Source of the DNA: Methanobacteriota archaeon
GTDB lineage: Archaea > Thermoplasmatota > Thermoplasmata > RBG-16-68-12
DNA length: 5,643 nucleotides
NCBI GenBank assembly: GCA_005878995.1
Contig: VBME01000172.1
Span: 1 to 5,643 of the forward strand
Direction of reading: 5' to 3'
How positions within the stretch are numbered: the first letter of the stretch is position 1; each line of letters begins with the position of its first letter. Under the pieces are notes generated by a model. That model did no database searches. It worked only from the letters and a program-made list of their open reading frames with translations, and had not been told where the DNA came from. Made by a program: the position numbers and the translations under genes. Positions 1-5,643 of this stretch are shown here, in pieces.

Positions 1-242
1 CAGAAGACGGTCCCCAAGCACCCACACACCCCGCTCGCAATGCCGAACACGATCCCCTCGAGCGGGAGGTGGGCCCAGCCGGAGCCGAACAAGAACCACG
101 CGGCGTAGATCGGCGCGTTACCGAGGGCGTACAGGACGAGCATCCGGGCTGATCCAAGCCGGACCGTCGGCTCTTTGGACAGGCCCTCGCCCACGCCGTA
201 GCAAACGACCGTGAGCAGGGCGCAAACGAGCCAGAGCTCCAT
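1..242 (-). CDS. Multi-spanning membrane protein, probable EamA/DMT-type transporter (N-terminal part; 3' end outside window)
   Basis: On the minus strand an ATG at 242-240 opens 80 codons that run off the left edge. The product begins MELWLVCALLTVVCYGVGEG and is strongly hydrophobic. Likely membrane helices lie at about residues 3-20, 34-52 and 59-80, with a short basic stretch (K23, R28, R33) between the first two. A small N-terminal helix, a short charged loop carrying a Gly-Glu-Gly/Lys motif and a second helix with an internal Asn-Ala-Pro resemble the start of EamA/drug-metabolite-type transporters, which have about ten helices in roughly 280-300 residues. The start is well fixed: reading upstream, an in-frame TGA (284-282) occurs 13 codons earlier and no other ATG, GTG or TTG lies between. 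No strong Shine-Dalgarno is visible, only the purine-rich GAGGCGAGGCGAG directly before the ATG. The gene is transcribed away from the transport operon. The family call is by general resemblance; the substrate is unknown. Confidence 0.65.
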   Translation of the reverse strand, partial: MELWLVCALLTVVCYGVGEGLSKEPTVRLGSARMLVLYALGNAPIYAAWFLFGSGWAHLPLEGIVFGIASGVCGCLGTVF

Positions 243-278
243 CTCGCCTCGCCTCGATTCGATTGTCTGGGTCTTGAT

Positions 279-290
279 CGTTCATGAACG
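279..290. promoter_or_regulatory. Perfect 12-base palindrome, candidate operator
   Basis: CGTTCATGAACG is an exact palindrome of 12 bases; the flanking bases do not extend it. It lies 37 bases upstream of the minus-strand start codon (242) inside the divergent spacer, where a dimeric helix-turn-helix regulator could act on one or both promoters. The role is inferred from position and symmetry only. No second copy is seen in the window. Confidence 0.3.
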
Positions 291-347
291 CCCACTCCGC
301 GCGTTTTTCCGCACGTCGGAAGGGTTCAGGCGAACCGAAGCCCCAGG

Positions 348-359
348 TTTTCTTAAAGG
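348..359. promoter_or_regulatory. AT-rich TATA-like element in the divergent spacer
   Basis: TTTTCTTAAAGG is among the most AT-rich short blocks in the spacer. On the plus strand it would place a transcript start near 380 and leave a leader of about 175 bases before the binding protein. On the minus strand it reads CCTTTAAGAAAA, a reasonable archaeal TATA-box form, and would place a start near 325 for the membrane protein gene. Direction cannot be decided by eye, and no convincing BRE purine motif is attached. Confidence 0.25.
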
Positions 360-391
360 TTCTTGCACAAAAGTCGTCAAATCGGCGAGTA

Positions 392-413
392 TCCGCGGAA
401 GTTGCGACGCGGA
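392..413. promoter_or_regulatory. Inverted repeat TCCGCG-N10-CGCGGA
   Basis: A six-base arm (392-397) is repeated inverted at 408-413 around a ten-base spacer. The unit CGCGGA also occurs at 394-399 and 430-435, giving three same-strand copies within 42 bases. This could be a hairpin in the leader of the transporter mRNA or a cluster of regulator half-sites. In GC-rich DNA short repeats like this arise by chance, so confidence is low. Confidence 0.2.
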
Positions 414-462
414 ATTGTTCTCGAACATACGCGGAGCTGTGCGCGGTTCTGAATTTGATTCC

Positions 463-479
463 GGAGGAACCTTCATATG
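463..479 (+). promoter_or_regulatory. Strong Shine-Dalgarno with ATG, out of frame with the downstream gene
   Basis: GGAGG at 463-467 is followed after nine bases by ATG at 477-479, the best-spaced ribosome-binding site in the spacer. The frame it opens (MGTVASFITGG...) is not the frame of the binding protein. It would run to 818, overlapping that gene by about 260 bases, and past 556 it reads as an Arg-rich shadow. It may be an upstream reading frame that affects translation of the binding protein, or the true start if the assembly carries a one-base error between 477 and 556. An AT-rich GAATTTGATT (451-460) lies just before it. Confidence 0.35.
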
Positions 480-555
480 GGGACGGTGGCATCCTTTATC
501 ACGGGTGGGGCGGAGGCGGCTCCGCGTCGCTTTGGAGGCGGTTCGTATTCGGCAG

Positions 556-3282
556 ATGCGCCTAGGCGTGATTTGTGGCTTCGTCGTTTTCGTGTTGCTC
601 GCGTCCGCCTCGTTCTCATCGCCGGGCGTCACCACGAACGCAAAAGCCGCACAGGTCGACTTTCACATGGGGTTCCTGGAAGCCGTCGACTATCTGAATC
701 CGTTCCGGGGTCTGAACGACCCGTCGTACGAACTGTACGGCTTCATCTACGACTATTTGTTTTCGCTCGACCAAGACGGACATCCGATCCCCAACATCGC
801 CACGGACGCAAGCTGTGACCTGACCTGCCGGAACTGGACGTACGCGATCCGCCAGGGTGTAAAATGGTCCGACGGGACGGATCTTACCGCAGATGACGTT
901 GCCTTCACGGTCAACTACAACATCCAAAACTTCCTTCATCTCTGGGCGTTCGAGCCGTACGTCAACCGAATTGTAGGATGTGCGCCCAACCAAGCGACCG
1001 GGTGCGGCGCGGTCATCACTGCGCCCTCGCAGGTCACCGTGTACTTCGATCGGCCGTTCGCTCCGGGCAAGATCATGTTCATCCCCATCATCCAGAAGGC
1101 GCAATGGCAAGGGATCTCGGCCCAGGCGGCCCAAGGGAGCTTCTTGAACTTGAACCCGATCGGTACCGGTCCGTTTTACGCGGACGCGACCATCGGGAGC
1201 CGATGGCAAAACTCGCAGCCGCTGTTGCTCCACAAGAACCCGAACTACCACCTCGGGGCGCCGAAAATCGACAATCTGTACATGGAGCAGTTCTCGGACG
1301 AAGCCACGCTCGTCGGGGCCCTCAAGGCGGGCGCGATCGACCTCGCGAAGCTCACGCCAAATGGATATCGCGCCCTCGCGAACACGCCAAACATCGAGCG
1401 CCAGACCTCCTTGCTGAGCACGCAGTACTGGAACGAAATCGGCTTCACGCAACTGAGCTCGAACAGCGTGAATAAGAAGCTGAACCCGGCCCGCTGGGAT
1501 CAGAATGTGCGGCGGGCCCTCGCGATGGCGACGAACAAGGATTTCATCGTCTCGAACAAATACCTCGGATTCGGGACCCGGGGAGACACATTGGTCTCCC
1601 CGATCACACCATTCTGGTGGTACGATCCCACCTCCGAATCGGGCGTGAACTTGACATTCAATCTGACCAAAGCGAACCAGCTCCTGGATTCGGCGGGCTA
1701 CTCGAGCTGGACGGGCGGCACTCCCGGGAGCGGCATCCGGATGGCTGCGCGGGACCTCACCTTCACGAACACGAATGGGCAGCTCGTGACGGTGCCCGTG
1801 GGCACGCAGCTCGTATTCACGATGGCCGTCCGCCAAGAATTCCAGCAGGAACAGGACACGGCCGCGTACCTCCAGCAGGAGTGGTCGAGTGTCGGGGTGC
1901 AACTCAACATCAAAGTAGAGCTCGAATCCGCGCTGTCCAACGACGTGTATGGCGGCGCCGTGGAAACCTACATCTGGTATTGGTCCGCGGATCCAGACCC
2001 GAACTACATCCTTTCAATCGAATCGGGCTTCACCCTAGACGGCTGGAACGACAACTACTGGAACAATGCGACGTACAACACCCTGTATGTCGACCAGCTC
2101 GCCGCAGCCACGAACGTCACCCAGCGACAGCAAATCGTCTATGCCGCGGAGAAAGTCAACTACGAAAGCGCGGTGTACATCATCTACATCTATCAGAACG
2201 GGACCTGGGCCTACCGGACCGATCGGTTCACCGGATGGGGCGACTGGACCGCACACCCATACCGACAGATGGACGCGTTCTGGGGAGCGAACCCGCTGTT
2301 CCTGGAGCTCACGCCCAGCGGAGGCCCCGTGAACAACTGCCCGACGACTCCGGTCATCCAGCCGGCGGGACCCGTCTCGACCTTCACGAACACGACGGTC
2401 ACGTTCACCGGCACCGCGTCGGACCCGGACCAGAACCAGAACCTGACCTGGACCTGGAGCTGGGGAGATATGGGGTCGACGGTCCATCAGACGACGACGG
2501 CCGTCACCCAGGACACCGCATCCCACCAGTGGATCCTGCCCGGCACGTACAATGTCAGCCTCGCGGTGTTCGACGGGCAGTGCACGAAGACGTCCTCGAA
2601 CGTCCGGATTACCGCGAGCACCCCACCGCCCGATGTCGGTTGGATCAACGGCACGGTCACGGATGCCGTGACGGCGCAACCGCTGAGCGGAGCGACCGTC
2701 TTGGTGGAGCCGGGAGGGTATGCCCAAGGGACCAATGCGACCGGAGCGTACTCGATTTCCGTGCCCGTCGGCACGTACGTGGTTGGGGCCGGCTCCGCGT
2801 TGTACGTCCCCAAGGTGCAATCAAACGTCAACGTGAGCCGCGGCAACACGACGATCGTGGACTTCGCCCTGACTCCGAACTTCGGGTGGATCGCGGGGAC
2901 CGTCACGAGTATGGCAGGGGGCGGCGCGATCTCAGGTGCCGCAATCCTGATCTACGGGAACGGACAGGAGTTCGCCCTTTCGACGAACGCCCAGGGGAAG
3001 TACAACAAGAGCGTGGCGCCCGGCACGTATTCGGTCCGGGCCAGCGCGGACGGGTATATCGCGGTGAACAAGACGGGCCAGACGACGACCGCCGCGGCGA
3101 CGCGGGTCGTCGACTTCCAACTCAGCCCCGTCCCGGCGGGCGGGACTGGAATCTCGACCCTGGTCTACGTGGGCATCGGTCTCGCGGCAATCGTGGCCAT
3201 CGCCGTAGCCGTGTTCTTCCTCCGGATGAGGCGGCGACGCGCGGACGAACAGGGGAAAATCGACATACCGCCGCGGCCGTGA
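556..3282 (+). CDS. ABC-transporter solute-binding protein, family 5 (dipeptide/oligopeptide type), with PKD, two carboxypeptidase-regulatory-like domains and a C-terminal membrane anchor
   Basis: The 908-residue product should bind a peptide, or another solute used by this family, outside the cell and deliver it to the permeases encoded next. Residues 1-18 are a hydrophobic Sec-type signal; cleavage near ASA (18) or AKA (31) is possible and no lipobox Cys is seen. The family-5 core spans about 36-580: NPFRG near the start, KWSDG (W104), GTGPF (203-207), KNPNYHLGAP (227-236), VRRALAMATNK (318-328), ADPDPNY (478-484). A PKD domain (about 593-690) has the WSWGD motif (W636-D638). Two related carboxypeptidase-regulatory-like repeats cover 695-776 and 777-860. 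A helix (867-889) followed by RMRRRR anchors the C-terminus. At least a dozen N-X-S/T sequons suggest glycosylation. Cys pairs C87/C91 and C142/C150 may form disulfides. The core is of normal length; the extra 320 residues are the stalk and anchor. ATG 556 was chosen because the signal peptide follows directly; GGAGG lies rather far upstream (534-538). Substrate unknown. Confidence 0.88.
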   Translation: MRLGVICGFVVFVLLASASFSSPGVTTNAKAAQVDFHMGFLEAVDYLNPFRGLNDPSYELYGFIYDYLFSLDQDGHPIPNIATDASCDLTCRNWTYAIRQGVKWSDGTDLTADDVAFTVNYNIQNFLHLWAFEPYVNRIVGCAPNQATGCGAVITAPSQVTVYFDRPFAPGKIMFIPIIQKAQWQGISAQAAQGSFLNLNPIGTGPFYADATIGSRWQNSQPLLLHKNPNYHLGAPKIDNLYMEQFSDEATLVGALKAGAIDLAKLTPNGYRALANTPNIERQTSLLSTQYWNEIGFTQLSSNSVNKKLNPARWDQNVRRALAMATNKDFIVSNKYLGFGTRGDTLVSPITPFWWYDPTSESGVNLTFNLTKANQLLDSAGYSSWTGGTPGSGIRMAARDLTFTNTNGQLVTVPVGTQLVFTMAVRQEFQQEQDTAAYLQQEWSSVGVQLNIKVELESALSNDVYGGAVETYIWYWSADPDPNYILSIESGFTLDGWNDNYWNNATYNTLYVDQLAAATNVTQRQQIVYAAEKVNYESAVYIIYIYQNGTWAYRTDRFTGWGDWTAHPYRQMDAFWGANPLFLELTPSGGPVNNCPTTPVIQPAGPVSTFTNTTVTFTGTASDPDQNQNLTWTWSWGDMGSTVHQTTTAVTQDTASHQWILPGTYNVSLAVFDGQCTKTSSNVRITASTPPPDVGWINGTVTDAVTAQPLSGATVLVEPGGYAQGTNATGAYSISVPVGTYVVGAGSALYVPKVQSNVNVSRGNTTIVDFALTPNFGWIAGTVTSMAGGGAISGAAILIYGNGQEFALSTNAQGKYNKSVAPGTYSVRASADGYIAVNKTGQTTTAAATRVVDFQLSPVPAGGTGISTLVYVGIGLAAIVAIAVAVFFLRMRRRRADEQGKIDIPPRP
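2638..3135 (+). repeat. Tandem duplication encoding two carboxypeptidase-regulatory-like domains
   Basis: Two units of about 82 residues each start with GWI-N/A-GTVT, carry a central SGA-x-x-L segment, continue with a turn containing N-A-x-G-x-Y, then P-V/A-GTY, and end with VDF-x-L. The copies have diverged (the first has a VEPGG stretch, the second LIYGNG) but keep the same order of motifs, which points to an old internal duplication. Each unit matches the beta-sandwich fold of carboxypeptidase regulatory-like domains. In surface proteins such domains act as spacers or adhesion modules; a spacer role here is an inference. Confidence 0.7.
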
Positions 3283-3327
3283 AGGAGCTCGTGGGATGTC
3301 CCCGTACCGGGAGGCGGCGGTTCAGGC

Positions 3328-4320
3328 ATGAACCTCCGCCGCTTCCTCCTTCGAAAAGCGGCGTACGTCCTGTTGACGGTCTTCTTCATCGCAGCCCTCA
3401 ATTTCTTCATCTTCCAGATTCTGCCGGGCGATCCGACGCGCGTCCTGCTCCCGCGCGGGGGAACCTCGCAGATGGGGAGCGAAACCCTACGCCAGGAACT
3501 GCTCCACCAGTGGGGGCTCGATCAGCCCTTGACGACCCGGTTCTTGATCTACCTCCGTAACCTCTTCCAAGGAAACTTCGGGACATCGATCACGTATCGG
3601 CCCGGCATCTCGGCGATGGACGTGATCGCACCGCGACTCACCACGACCCTCGTCCTCGTCGGCGTCGCGACGGTCTTGACCATGTGGATGGGCGTTGTCC
3701 TCGGGCGCGTCTCCGGATGGCGGAGGGGCCGGAGGACGGATGTCATCATCACGATGACCTCCTTGTTCGGGTATTCGATGCCCTCCTTCTGGGTTTCCCT
3801 CGTCCTCATCTTCTTCCTCGCGGTCGAGGTGAATGTGTTTCCGGTCCATGGGGAGACGTCGCTGGGCTACGGAACATTGGACCCGGTCTCGCAGCTCCTC
3901 GACCGCCTCTACCACCTTGCCCTCCCCGTGCTGACGTTCGCCATCACGAACGTCGCCTGGTTTTCGATGACGCTCCGGAATTCGTTGACCGATGTGTTGC
4001 CGGAAGACTACATGCTCACGGCGGCAGCGAAGGGACTCACGGAGGACCAGCAGCTCCGCCGACACGCACTTCCGAACGCCCGACTCCCCGTGGTCACCGC
4101 GGCCGCGATCTACTTCGGGTGGGTTGTGAGCGGGGCCATCGTGATCGAGGTAGTCTTCGACTTCCAAGGACTCGGTAAGTTGACGTGGGACGCGACAAGG
4201 GCCCTCGACTTCCCGCTCATGTCGGCGATCTTCTTCATCGCGACGCTCGGAGTCGTCGTGGCGAACGCGATCTCGGACATCCTGTACATGTATCTGGATC
4301 CGAGGGTGCGGGAGGCGTGA
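3328..4320 (+). CDS. dppB: ABC-transporter permease, DppB/OppB type
   Basis: This 330-residue integral membrane protein should form half of the transport channel. It begins with a basic segment (MNLRRFLLRK), a first helix at about 11-32 and the typical LPGDP (32-36), then an extracytoplasmic loop. Further helices follow: about 104-125; the PSFWVSLVLIFFL helix (152-164); a segment around 195-215; and two near the C-terminus, separated by a loop containing FDFQGLG. The EAA-like loop that docks the ATPase is TAAAKGL (231-237) through HALPN (P249, N250). These are the usual DppB/OppB landmarks and the length is normal. ATG 3328 fits family alignments; GGAGG at 3310-3314 is 13 bases away, slightly long. 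The gap to the binding-protein gene is 45 bases with no terminator, so cotranscription is likely. The symbol is a family name; the transported solute is unproven. Confidence 0.92.
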   Translation: MNLRRFLLRKAAYVLLTVFFIAALNFFIFQILPGDPTRVLLPRGGTSQMGSETLRQELLHQWGLDQPLTTRFLIYLRNLFQGNFGTSITYRPGISAMDVIAPRLTTTLVLVGVATVLTMWMGVVLGRVSGWRRGRRTDVIITMTSLFGYSMPSFWVSLVLIFFLAVEVNVFPVHGETSLGYGTLDPVSQLLDRLYHLALPVLTFAITNVAWFSMTLRNSLTDVLPEDYMLTAAAKGLTEDQQLRRHALPNARLPVVTAAAIYFGWVVSGAIVIEVVFDFQGLGKLTWDATRALDFPLMSAIFFIATLGVVVANAISDILYMYLDPRVREA

Positions 4321-5252
4321 ACATCGCGGCGGGGGTCGGCCAAGCGCGGGAACTGTCGATCCTGCGCGAGAAAGTCTTGAACGATCTCGATCGACTCCAG
4401 ATATTCCTTCGCCAACTGTTCCGGAATCGACTCGCATTCGCGGGGGCGGTCATCATCCTCGTGTTCTTCGCCATGTCGATCTTCGCGCCCCTGATCGCCG
4501 GGCCGTATCCGACCCCCGTCCAGGGAGCAGCCACGCTCGACCCTCCATCGAATGCCCACATCCTGGGAACCGACTACCAGGGGCGGGACATCTTCACCCT
4601 CCTCGTCTACGGCGGCCGGATTTCGCTGCTGATCGGCTTCTCCGCCTCCGCGGTCGCCATGGTCCTGGGCACCTTGGTTGGGTTGATCGGCGGCTTCTAC
4701 GGCCGCATCACGGACCAAGTCCTGGCGCGCGCGACCGATTTCTTCCTCGTCATCCCGTGGCTTCCGTTCGCGATCGTCTTGAGCCTGGTGATGGGCCCGA
4801 GCTTGCAGACGACGATCATTGCGATCGCGGTCGTAAGCTGGCCGACGACCGCGCGCGTGATCCGGAGCCAGGTCTTGACGGTCAAGGAACGACTGTTCAT
4901 CGAACGCGCGAGGGCCGTGGGAGCCGGAACGCCGTACATCATCTGGAGGCACGTCCTCCCCAACGTCATGCCCCTGGTCTGGGCCGAGGCGGTCCTCACA
5001 ATCTCGAACGCCGTGTTCACGGAAGCGTTTCTCTCCTTCTTTGGGCTCGGTCCGCCTCCCGGTGCGGGCGCGATCGTCTCGTGGGGAACGATGGTGAACC
5101 AGGCGTACACTTCCCTGGCCCTTATCTCAAACCCTCCGATGTGGTGGTACTTCTTGCCGCCCGGGTTGGCGATCACCCTCGTCGTGCTCGGATTCGCCAT
5201 GGTGGGCTTCGGGCTCGAGGACGTCGTCAACCCGCGGCTCCGCCGCCGTTAG
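4317..5252 (+). CDS. dppC: ABC-transporter permease, DppC/OppC type
   Basis: This 311-residue integral membrane protein should form the second half of the channel. A charged cytoplasmic N-terminus (residues 1-38) precedes the first helix (about 39-61). The extracytoplasmic segment carries the family hallmark HILGTDYQGRD (81-91), followed by YGGRISLLIGF. The EAA loop is well conserved: ERARAVGAG (196-204) with LPN at 214-216, then AEAVLTISNAVFTEAFLSFFGLG and a PPPGAG...WG segment, as in DppC/OppC proteins. The chosen start is GTG 4317-4319, which overlaps the TGA of the preceding permease gene (GTGA), indicating translational coupling. GGAGG at 4311-4315 lies only one base before it, too close for ordinary use; no better in-frame start exists nearby, though a TTG at residue 21 is possible. 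No ATP-binding gene follows it. The symbol is a family name only. Confidence 0.92.
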   Translation: MNIAAGVGQARELSILREKVLNDLDRLQIFLRQLFRNRLAFAGAVIILVFFAMSIFAPLIAGPYPTPVQGAATLDPPSNAHILGTDYQGRDIFTLLVYGGRISLLIGFSASAVAMVLGTLVGLIGGFYGRITDQVLARATDFFLVIPWLPFAIVLSLVMGPSLQTTIIAIAVVSWPTTARVIRSQVLTVKERLFIERARAVGAGTPYIIWRHVLPNVMPLVWAEAVLTISNAVFTEAFLSFFGLGPPPGAGAIVSWGTMVNQAYTSLALISNPPMWWYFLPPGLAITLVVLGFAMVGFGLEDVVNPRLRRR

Positions 5253-5332
5253 CCGAGTGTCGTTCGCCGCGAAGGGTGCATAGAGCCGCGACGAAACCGA
5301 CATACGATTCGAGGCCATCCGGCGACTCCACC
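5253..5332. other. Gap between the permease and oxidoreductase genes
   Basis: This 80-base gap has no open frame of interest. I see only a weak hairpin (TTCG-CCG-CGAA near 5261-5273) and no T-rich run, so no firm terminator for the transporter operon can be called. The second half holds a promoter-like sequence, listed separately. Confidence 0.5.
5292..5309 (+). promoter_or_regulatory. Possible archaeal BRE/TATA promoter of the oxidoreductase gene
   Basis: CGAAACC (5292-5298) resembles the purine-rich BRE, and GACATACGATT (5299-5309) resembles a weak TATA box. The centre of the TATA-like part is about 29 bases before the ATG at 5333, so transcription would begin at or next to the start codon. 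That agrees with a leaderless mRNA and with the absence of a Shine-Dalgarno before this gene. The match is by eye and the TATA part is degenerate. Confidence 0.35.
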
Positions 5333-5643
5333 ATGGCTTCCGCGGACGTGGCCATCATCGGTGCCGGCCACAACGGCCTCGTCGCCGCCAACTACCTCGC
5401 GAAGGCAGGGCTGCGGGTCCTCGTGGCCGAACGCTCCGACCGCGTCGGAGGCGCGTGTGTCACGGACGAGATTGCCCCGGGGTTCCGAGTGAGCGCGGCC
5501 GCCTACGTGTCGGGCCTGTTTCGTCCGCGAATCATCGAGGATCTCGAGCTGGCGAGGTTTGGATTGAGACAAGTCGCGTTCGACCCCCAGGGGTTCTGCC
5601 CCTTTCCCGACGGACGACACCTCATCCTCTGGTACGACGGCAA
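5333..5643 (+). CDS. FAD-dependent oxidoreductase, phytoene-dehydrogenase-like/PYROXD2-like (N-terminal part; 3' end outside window)
   Basis: ATG 5333 opens 103 codons that run off the right edge. The product starts with a classic dinucleotide-binding fold: a beta strand (DVAIIGAGHNG) with the GxGxxG glycines at 10, 12 and 15, a helix (LVAANYLAKAG), a second strand ending in the ribose-binding acidic residue E33, and the RVGG motif (37-40) typical of FAD amine-oxidase and phytoene-desaturase folds. The following segment, with TDEIAPGF and FRPRIIEDLEL, matches the uncharacterised COG1233 group that includes PYROXD2 rather than bona fide carotenoid desaturases. Full-length members have about 500-540 residues. 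The substrate cannot be told. No Shine-Dalgarno is visible and a BRE/TATA-like sequence lies just upstream, so it may be transcribed separately from the transporter genes. Confidence 0.85.
   Translation, partial: MASADVAIIGAGHNGLVAANYLAKAGLRVLVAERSDRVGGACVTDEIAPGFRVSAAAYVSGLFRPRIIEDLELARFGLRQVAFDPQGFCPFPDGRHLILWYDG

Larger units (their letters stand above)
243..555. other. Divergent intergenic region between the membrane protein and the transporter operon
   Basis: These 313 bases separate two genes transcribed in opposite directions and must hold both promoters. Reading frames cross it on both strands, but none gives a recognisable protein: the in-frame extension of the binding protein back to 211 is rich in Arg and Ser and resembles no exported N-terminus. 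The stretch is locally less GC-rich around 345-390 and 410-480 than the coding DNA. It contains the separately listed palindrome (279-290), AT-rich block (348-359), inverted repeat (392-413) and a Shine-Dalgarno/ATG pair (463-479). A short tandem of GCCTC/GATTC-like units sits at about 244-264, next to the minus-strand start codon. I see no tRNA or clear structured RNA. Confidence 0.6.

Noticed and set aside
211..555. Longer version of the binding protein starting at 211
   Set aside because: The extra 115 residues cross the start of the minus-strand gene, look non-coding, and would bury the signal peptide; ATG 556 is preferred.
284..565. Small plus-strand frame of 93 codons in the spacer
   Set aside because: It has no ribosome-binding site and no recognisable features, and it overlaps the start of the binding protein; probably chance.
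616..1902. Open frame of 428 codons on the minus strand inside the binding-protein gene
   Set aside because: It is Arg/Glu/Val-rich without any domain pattern and lies antisense to a clear family-5 binding protein; long antisense frames are expected in GC-rich coding DNA.
3283..3327. Possible terminator between binding protein and first permease
   Set aside because: Only a four-pair CCCG-TAC-CGGG hairpin without a T-run is present; the genes are more likely cotranscribed.
1617..3560. Open frame of 647 codons on the plus strand in another frame
   Set aside because: It is low-complexity Arg/Pro/His/Gly-rich sequence across the binding-protein C-terminus and into the next permease; a frame shadow.
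3487..4437. Minus-strand open frame of 316 codons
   Set aside because: It is very rich in Arg, Asp and Glu, antisense to the DppB gene, with no recognisable motif.
4110..4952. Minus-strand open frame of 280 codons
   Set aside because: It is antisense to both permease genes and its charged low-complexity composition is typical of a shadow.

Overview
The window looks like one stretch of a GC-rich archaeal chromosome, most likely from a Thermoplasmatota (Thermoplasmata-like) lineage. This placement is an inference. It rests on a family-5 solute-binding protein that has no lipobox and is held by a C-terminal membrane helix behind a stalk of PKD and carboxypeptidase-regulatory-like domains, on many N-X-S/T sequons in its exported part, and on a possible BRE/TATA plus leaderless start at the last gene. 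No marker gene (rRNA, tRNA, ribosomal protein) is present to confirm it.

Layout. Positions 1-242 (minus strand) hold the first 80 codons of a multi-spanning membrane protein, probably an EamA/DMT-type transporter, whose 3' part lies outside the window. Positions 243-555 are a 313-base divergent spacer with candidate control elements: a perfect 12-base palindrome, an AT-rich TATA-like block, a CGCGGA-based inverted repeat, and a strong Shine-Dalgarno plus ATG that is out of frame with the gene that follows. Positions 556-5252 (plus strand) form a three-gene transport operon: a 908-residue membrane-tethered dipeptide/oligopeptide-type solute-binding protein, a DppB/OppB-type permease, and a DppC/OppC-type permease. 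The two permease genes overlap by a GTGA junction. After an 80-base gap, positions 5333-5643 hold the start of a FAD-dependent oxidoreductase of the phytoene-dehydrogenase-like/PYROXD2-like group, cut by the window edge.

How they work together. The binding protein would capture a peptide or similar solute outside the cell while tethered to the membrane, and hand it to the DppB-DppC channel. The two ATP-binding subunits that normally power such a system (DppD/DppF type) are not in the window and cannot be directly next to the operon: the upstream gene is a divergent membrane protein and the downstream gene is an oxidoreductase. They must be encoded elsewhere. The oxidoreductase has its own promoter-like sequence and may be functionally unrelated.

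I see no RNA gene, CRISPR array, insertion sequence or phage gene. I also see no clear evidence of a wholly new system. The most interesting points are the multi-domain binding protein, the missing ATPases and the ambiguous start region of the binding protein.
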